From the NCBI GenBank assembly GCA_965247455.1, contig CBDFHE010000018.1, positions 62,001-126,000 on the forward strand: DNA of 64,000 bases. Reading direction: 5' to 3'. The notes beneath the pieces are model-generated. The model worked only from the letters and a program-made list of their open reading frames with translations, was not told the DNA's origin and ran no database searches. Position numbers and translations under genes: made by a program. Source of the DNA: JACZYA01 sp965247455. GTDB lineage: Bacteria > Acidobacteriota > Terriglobia > Acidiferrales > 2-02-FULL-67-57. Below, one piece after another: positions 59,315-64,000 of this stretch. The first letter of the stretch is position 1, and each line of letters opens with the position of its first letter.

Positions 59315-61323
59315 TCAGCGAGCGCGGGCCACCAACATAGTGCGGTCGTCGCTCTGCTCGATGCCGGGCGACCACTCCTCTACCTCTGCCAGAACATCTT
59401 CAATCAAACTTTCCGGACTGGCCCGCTGGACCCGCCGCTGGATGAACTTCGTCAGCCGTCCGCTGCCGTATTCCTCCTCGTAAGAATTCTCCACTTCCGT
59501 CAGCCCGTCAGTAAAGGCCACCAGCCAGTCGCCCGGCCGCAGCACAACCGTGGCCTCATCGTAGTGCAGGTTGGAAAAGACACCCACCACCGGCCCGCCT
59601 TCGGTGAGCTCTTCGGAGCGCCCCGGCCCGACGACCAGAGGCGGGAGGTGCCCGGCATTGGTGTAGGTGAGCTGCCGAGAGTTGTCATCGTAAAGCCCGA
59701 CAAAAAGGGTGGAATACTTCTCCACACTGGTGGTGGCGCACAACTGGCAGTTGACCCGCGTGGCCAGCTCAGCCATGTTGAGCTGGCCGAGTTGCCCCAT
59801 CAGCTGGCTGGCGTACACCTGACTGCGTAGAATGGCTTGAATGGTCGCCATCAACAGGGCGGCGGAGATGCTTTTGCCGCTGATGTCGCCGATCGCCAGG
59901 ATGAGCTTGTCCGGCTCGGTCAAGCCGTAGTCATAGTAGTCGCCGCTGACCGTGCGCGCCGCCAGGCAGCGGCCGCGCAACTCCAGTGTCTTGAGCTCGG
60001 GGAGTGAGCGCGGAAAAAGCTGCTCCTGCACCTGGCGGGCGATTTCCAACTCGTTTTCCAGCCGTTGCCGTTGCTTGGATTCCTCGATCAGCTGCTCGAT
60101 GGAGCCCGCCATCTGATTGAAGGACTCACCCAACGCTCCCAACTGGTCGTCCCGCCGGCGCGGAACGCGCACGGAAAAATCCCCCGCCTGCACCCGCTGG
60201 GTGCCCCGTAAAGGTCATGGACAGCCAGAGTGATGCTGCGGGTCAGGCGAACTCCGGTGACCAGCGACACCACCTGCAGGAGCAAGAAAAGCATCCCGAT
60301 GATGAACAACACCGTGAGGTAGGCTTGAGCTACTTCCCCCATCGGAGCAAAAATGCGCTGGTTCAGACCAGAGGGGCGAGTCCTGATCGAAAGCAAGACG
60401 GGGAGTTCCGCCCGCTGTTGCGACTGGGCGTCCCACCGCACGACATTGAATTTGGAAGCGCCGGTAAAAAGCGGGTCGAAGAAATACTGCTGCGGCGGCA
60501 ACTCCTCTCCTGCCGACTCGATGCGGGCGACCGTGACATACTTGCGGTCTCCGATCACAAAACGACCCGTGCTGGATTCTTCGAGTACGTACAGGTTGAC
60601 CGGGCCGACCCCTCTCCCCACCTGCCCCAATAACGCTTCGCTGATCGGAGCCGTGAGGCACAGGTGGGAACCGCTCCAACTGGGAATCGAGGCGGTGGAG
60701 TGCAAATACAAACGATTGTTGGAAGCGATCACGCCCCGGAAGCTGTCCGCCACCCAGGGCGGGTGGGGCGTGCAGGCCACGGAATCGGACCCGCCGGGAA
60801 CAACCAGGGGCTGGCGGCTTGTGGCCACAGTGATCACCAAACCGCCAAAGTCGGCCTGCATGCCGGCGTACTCGCGCTCAAGCAAACTTAGGAGTTCAGC
60901 CGTTCCCATGACGCCCGGCGGGGGATAGCCATCAAGCTGCGCGCTCAGCCGCGAGGTGACCGCGCCCAACTGCTGGGCTTTCGACTCCAGGTCACTGGCG
61001 ATCAGGTAACCGGCCAGTTGGCCGTAGAGCATGTAGGCGGTCAGGCCGACCATCCCCAGGATGAGCAGGATGGGTATGACGGCGGTGAAAACATAGACGG
61101 CCAGCAATCGGTTGCGGAGCCGCCACAGCAACCGCCGTTGCAAGGAGCCCAGCACCCGCAGGCTGAGGTAGAAGCCAAAGATAAGCAAGAGCAGCCCGAA
61201 GACGAATCGGAAGCCACCGGAGTTCAGCAGGTGCGCTGCTCCATAGCCGGCCAGGCTCACCAGCGTGGCCCAGGCCACCCGGCTGCGCGGGCGCCATCGC
61301 TCCCACTGCATCCACGCCTTCAT
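59315..61323 (-). pseudogene. Membrane-bound SpoIIE/PP2C-type phosphatase, frameshifted in the HAMP domain
   Basis: From ATG 61321-61323: two or three N-terminal helices (FVFGLLLLIFGFYLSLRVLG; LLAVYVFTAVIPILLILGMV), a long extracytoplasmic region, another helix (AYLTVLFIIGMLFLLLQVVS) and HAMP. At about 60205, TACGGGGCACCC, one base is missing relative to the expected frame; the other frame resumes VQAGDFSVRVPRRRDDQLGA, then a coiled linker and the PP2C domain with SGDYYDYGLTEPDK and AIGDISGKSISAALLMATIQ (metal Asp residues) to a stop at 59315. The layout is that of RsbU/RsbP-like sensors that dephosphorylate STAS antagonists. A homopolymer GGGG suggests a possible read error. Confidence 0.82.
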
Positions 61324-61464
61324 GCCCCACCTCTCATGGGTTGCAGTGTACGAGAATCCAGCCCGCAGAAAAAGGCAACAGTGCAGGCAGAAAGAAGCCC
61401 GCCGCCGTCCCACCGACCGCCAGCGAGCTGTCCCCGGAGGCACAACCTGCTGGTGGCCTTCGAC

Positions 61465-61626
61465 GGTAGTGTCTTAATTTCACACCGAGCCCCCAGGCCC
61501 CTGCCTGGGGGAAGCGAAAATCCCTGCGGCCTGCCTGCGGTAGGCAGGCGGGGGCTCGCCCTGAAGGGCCGCAGGGCTCGGTGTGATTTGGGCCGAGTTC
61601 CGCATCGCTCAAATTAAGACACTACC
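61465..61626. mobile_element. MITE-like palindromic element, copy 2
   Basis: 162 bp from GGTAGTGTCTTAA to TTAAGACACTACC. The right arm (GAGTTCCGCATCGCTCAAAT side) matches copy 1; the left arm has lost ~25 bases, and the centre contains a GCCTGCCTGCGGTAGGCAGG palindrome (61529-61549). Flanks CCTTCGAC and CTTTCGAC match at 7 of 8 bases. Confidence 0.82.
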
Positions 61627-61641
61627 CTTTCGACCAAGTTC

Positions 61642-61670
61642 TTGACACCGCTGGGTCAACTCCGTATAGA
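61642..61670 (+). promoter_or_regulatory. Consensus sigma-70 promoter of the NSS transporter
   Basis: TTGACA (61642-61647), 17-bp spacer, TATAGA (61665-61670); 32 bp upstream of the start codon and just right of the MITE. Confidence 0.8.
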
Positions 61671-61702
61671 CTGCGGGGGATTTTTGCGACCAAGGGGCGC
61701 GA

Positions 61703-63616
61703 ATGGCACAAACAAGCGAACGAGAAGCTTGGGGCACGCGCATCGGGCTGATTCTAGCCGCAGCGGGCAACGCCATCGGTATTGGGAACCTGCTGCGCTT
61801 CCCCGGCCAAGCCGCCAACAACGGCGGCGGGGCCTTCATGATCCCCTACCTGGTCTGCTTCTTTCTCTTCGGTATCCCGATGATGTGGGTGGCCTGGGCT
61901 ATCGGCCGCCACGGCGGGCAGTACAACCACGGCAGCCTGCCGGGCATGTTCGACCGCATGTGGGCATCGCCGCTGGCCAAGTACGTGGGCGTGGTGGGCT
62001 TGACGTTGCCTTTCTGCTTTGTGCTCTACTACACCTACATCGAAGCCTGGTGCCTGGGCTACGCTTGGTTCTCCTTTACCGGCGACTACCTCAGCACGCC
62101 CGGGCACGCAGTCCACATGAGCAACTACTACCTGGAGTTTCTCGGCCAGGCGCCCTCCAACTCGTATTTCTCCGGACTGACCGCCGCCATGGTCTTTATG
62201 GCGATCACGCTGATCCTGAACCTGTTTGTACTTGCGCGGGGCGTGGCCAAGGGGATCGAGCTCCTGGCCAAGGTGGCCATCCCGCTGCTGTTTCTCTTCT
62301 GCGTTCTGATGGCGGTGCGCGTGTTTACGCTTTCGGGCGAGGGAACCGCGCTGGAAGGCCTGAGTTTTCTCTGGGCGCCCGACTTCAGCCGGCTGGGCGA
62401 GTTCGGCGTCTGGATGGCCGCCGCCGGACAAGTCTTTTTCACGCTCTCAATCGGGTTCGGATCGCTCGAGTCCTACGCCAGCTACGTGCGGGCTGACGAC
62501 GACATCGCCTTGACCGGTCTCACCACCGCTGCTACCAATGAGTTCGTTGAAGTCATCTTCGGCAGCATGATTGCCATCCCCGCCGCCGCGGTCTTCTTCG
62601 GCGCGGGGGCGATCGAACGGGTGGCCGTGGGCGGCACCTTCGGCATCGGAATGATCTCGATGCCGGAAATCTTGCGCTCCTTCCCCTACGCGCCCTTCTT
62701 CGGGACCATCTGGTTCCTGCTGCTTTTCTTCGCTGCCTTCACTTCTTCGGTGGCGGTCTCCCAACCGGTGTTTGCCTTCTTCCAGGATGAGCTGAAAACC
62801 ACCCGCAACCGCGCGACCTTGTGGCTCGGCGTCCTCTGGGCCCTGGGCGTCATCCCGGTCATCCTCTTCTACAAGTACGGCTTCCTGGACGAGCTCGACT
62901 TCTGGGCCGGCACGGTGGGCCTGGCCGTCTGCGCGCTGATTGAAGTGATCATCTTCTCCTGGATTTTCGGCGCCACCCGGGGATTGCAAGAACTGAACCG
63001 GGGCGCCCTCTTCCGGATTCACGCCGGAACCTTCAGGTTTGTGGTCGCCTTCGTCACGCCGGTGGCGCTGGTGATCATCCTGGGCGGATGGCTCTACGGG
63101 CCGGTGATTCGTGACAAGACACTGACTCCCAAGCCGACGGTGTCTGTCTGGATTGCCAACCCGGCGCAGCACGCCGGCACGCTCGAACCGCAGGAAGACG
63201 GGGTGGACAGCGGCGATGCGGCTTTCGCCAAGGAATTCGAGCAGTCGCTCAAAGACCTGGCGACGCAGGCGAAAGCGGACGGAACACTGGAGGCGGTGGT
63301 GCACTTGGGCGCCGACGGCACCGTGCAGGTCACCCGCCTCAACACCACCGGCTCGCTCGCATCCGCAGAGGACCCCGCCCAGCTGGAGCGTTACCTGCGC
63401 GGCCGGGGGTATCTGTACAAGGAGAAGCCCTCGCCCCAGGCTGCCGGCATTGCTGTAGAGCAGGAGGTTCCGATCCTGGTGACGGTCCTCTACACCGCAT
63501 GGCATATTTGGATGGCGCGGGCGATGGTGATCGGCGTCACCATCTTCTTCCTGGTTTTGATCGGCATAGCCTGGAGGCGGCGCGCATCCACCGCCGCGGC
63601 GGAGGCAACAGCATGA
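61703..63616 (+). CDS. Na+-dependent NSS/SNF-family transporter with extra soluble segment
   Basis: 637 residues. Na+/substrate site in helix 1 (GLILAAAGNAIGIGNLLRFP), then NNGGGAFMIPYLVCFFLFGI, SIGFGSLESYASYVRADDDI (helix 6) and AAFTSSVAVSQPVFAFFQDE (helix 8), all typical of the NSS family (amino-acid uptake). Between the last two membrane helices (~residues 470-585) lies a soluble stretch, TVSVWIANPAQHAGTLEPQE to QLERYLRGRGYLYKEKPSPQ, not normal for NSS proteins. A final helix follows (MVIGVTIFFLVLIGIAW). Ends with ATGA overlapping the next small gene. Confidence 0.9.
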   Translation: MAQTSEREAWGTRIGLILAAAGNAIGIGNLLRFPGQAANNGGGAFMIPYLVCFFLFGIPMMWVAWAIGRHGGQYNHGSLPGMFDRMWASPLAKYVGVVGLTLPFCFVLYYTYIEAWCLGYAWFSFTGDYLSTPGHAVHMSNYYLEFLGQAPSNSYFSGLTAAMVFMAITLILNLFVLARGVAKGIELLAKVAIPLLFLFCVLMAVRVFTLSGEGTALEGLSFLWAPDFSRLGEFGVWMAAAGQVFFTLSIGFGSLESYASYVRADDDIALTGLTTAATNEFVEVIFGSMIAIPAAAVFFGAGAIERVAVGGTFGIGMISMPEILRSFPYAPFFGTIWFLLLFFAAFTSSVAVSQPVFAFFQDELKTTRNRATLWLGVLWALGVIPVILFYKYGFLDELDFWAGTVGLAVCALIEVIIFSWIFGATRGLQELNRGALFRIHAGTFRFVVAFVTPVALVIILGGWLYGPVIRDKTLTPKPTVSVWIANPAQHAGTLEPQEDGVDSGDAAFAKEFEQSLKDLATQAKADGTLEAVVHLGADGTVQVTRLNTTGSLASAEDPAQLERYLRGRGYLYKEKPSPQAAGIAVEQEVPILVTVLYTAWHIWMARAMVIGVTIFFLVLIGIAWRRRASTAAAEATA

Positions 63617-63714
63617 CCATCACTGCCTGGATCTTCATGGGAATCACCTGGACCTTCGTTATCGGTCTCAATATCTTCTGCTTCGTCCGCATCTTCCGCC
63701 ACCGAGATTCATGA
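63613..63714 (+). CDS. MetS-like small NSS transporter subunit
   Basis: 33 residues, MTITAWIFMGITWTFVIGLN IFCFVRIFRHRDS-type: a single membrane helix with a basic tail. It overlaps the transporter stop by 4 bp (ATGA) and itself overlaps the next gene by ATGA. Small single-helix subunits of this size accompany some NSS transporters (MetS with MetP) and are required for transport there; assigned here from position and size. Confidence 0.7.
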   Translation: MTITAWIFMGITWTFVIGLNIFCFVRIFRHRDS

Positions 63715-64000
63715 ACCCGGACGACCGTCGGCTCCTGCTCGACTGGCTGGCGGCCGAGGAGGGCGGCGCTCGCCGGTTGCCCGACCTGCTGACTGAACTG
63801 GCGGAGCGACGCAAGGAGCTTGCCCCGTTGGCGCGCTTTCTTGCTTTGAAGGAGACGGAAGACCGCGCCCGCATGGCCGTGCTCGACCGGGAGCGCTGGT
63901 TCCGTTCCTTCTCCTGGAAGATGATTACGGCTCTCTTTATGTTCGGCGTACTCGGCATGATGTTCTTCATCCTCTGGGGTGGCGATCAAGCCTTCCTCGC
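63711..64000 (+). CDS. Unidentified membrane-associated protein, 3' end beyond window
   Basis: From ATG 63711 (ATGA overlap with the preceding small gene) the frame is open to the edge: MNPDDRRLLLDWLAAEEGGA, a helical region (ELAERRKELAPLARFLALKE) and a membrane helix (MITALFMFGVLGMMFFILWG). Translationally coupled to the transporter genes, so perhaps a further accessory. The visible 96 residues match nothing I recognise. Confidence 0.65.
   Translation, partial: MNPDDRRLLLDWLAAEEGGARRLPDLLTELAERRKELAPLARFLALKETEDRARMAVLDRERWFRSFSWKMITALFMFGVLGMMFFILWGGDQAFL

Overview
The window looks like a chromosomal piece of a G+C-rich bacterium, most likely an Acidobacteriota member. This is an inference from gene content, not a search: tandem DUF507 proteins, an Oar-type TonB receptor remnant, a PD40 remnant, bacillithiol deacetylase BshB1, a UMF1/Atg22-type MFS protein, LolA-like and TPR exported proteins, and a selenocysteine tRNA. 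Most genes are housekeeping or metabolic, in short operons on both strands, with an unusually high load of gene remnants and mobile elements.

Layout. 0-7.3 kb: fused TRAP permease, flavin reductase, several decayed genes (a frameshifted C-terminal fragment, an SDR tail, a cyclic-2,3-diphosphoglycerate-synthetase-like gene that has lost its P-loop), a repeat-rich lipoprotein, a hicBA toxin-antitoxin pair between direct repeats, and argF. 7.5-12.8 kb: MFS permease, 2-oxoacid dehydrogenase E1 alpha/beta with strong terminators, a DksA/TraR-type regulator and an SDR. 12.9-14.7 kb: a 1670-bp IS1380-like element nested inside a ~163-bp MITE-like palindrome. 14.7-21.6 kb: BshB1, TPR protein, YqaA/DedA protein, M48 protease, two DUF507 proteins, APC permease.

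21.7-34.3 kb is a probable genomic island. It lies between an intact tRNA-Asp gene and a second copy of that tRNA's 3' end plus flank (52 bp in total). It carries a truncated tyrosine recombinase, low-G+C hyuB-hyuA (hydantoinase/oxoprolinase type), a TonB receptor remnant, nested IS elements, a tryptophanase-type lyase, a creatininase-family hydrolase and fragments of a recombinase, an IS3 orfA, a cytochrome c and a PD40 protein. A theme of cyclic-amide and amino-acid catabolism is plausible. The right-hand tRNA copy has been split by a short mobile palindrome (core GCCTGCCTGC..GCAGGCAGGC) that recurs through the window.

34.4-46.4 kb: truncated class V aminotransferase, GNAT, CocE/NonD hydrolase, a third IS1380-like copy with a tandem partial left end, a B12/radical-SAM protein, DUF2784, STAS and hotdog proteins and an SDR. 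46.6-51.7 kb: an AAA+ (ChlI/MoxR-like) and VWA pair, CoA-disulfide-reductase-like flavoprotein, thiol redoxin. 51.9-61.3 kb: tRNA-Sec, an 814-residue protein with a divergent class III cyclase-like domain, and a long minus-strand cluster (PP2C phosphatase, SDR, Nnr, TsaE, lipoprotein, SDR), two members of which carry single frameshifts. 61.5-64 kb: a second MITE copy, then an NSS transporter with a large extra soluble segment, a MetS-like small subunit and a partial membrane protein, linked by ATGA overlaps.
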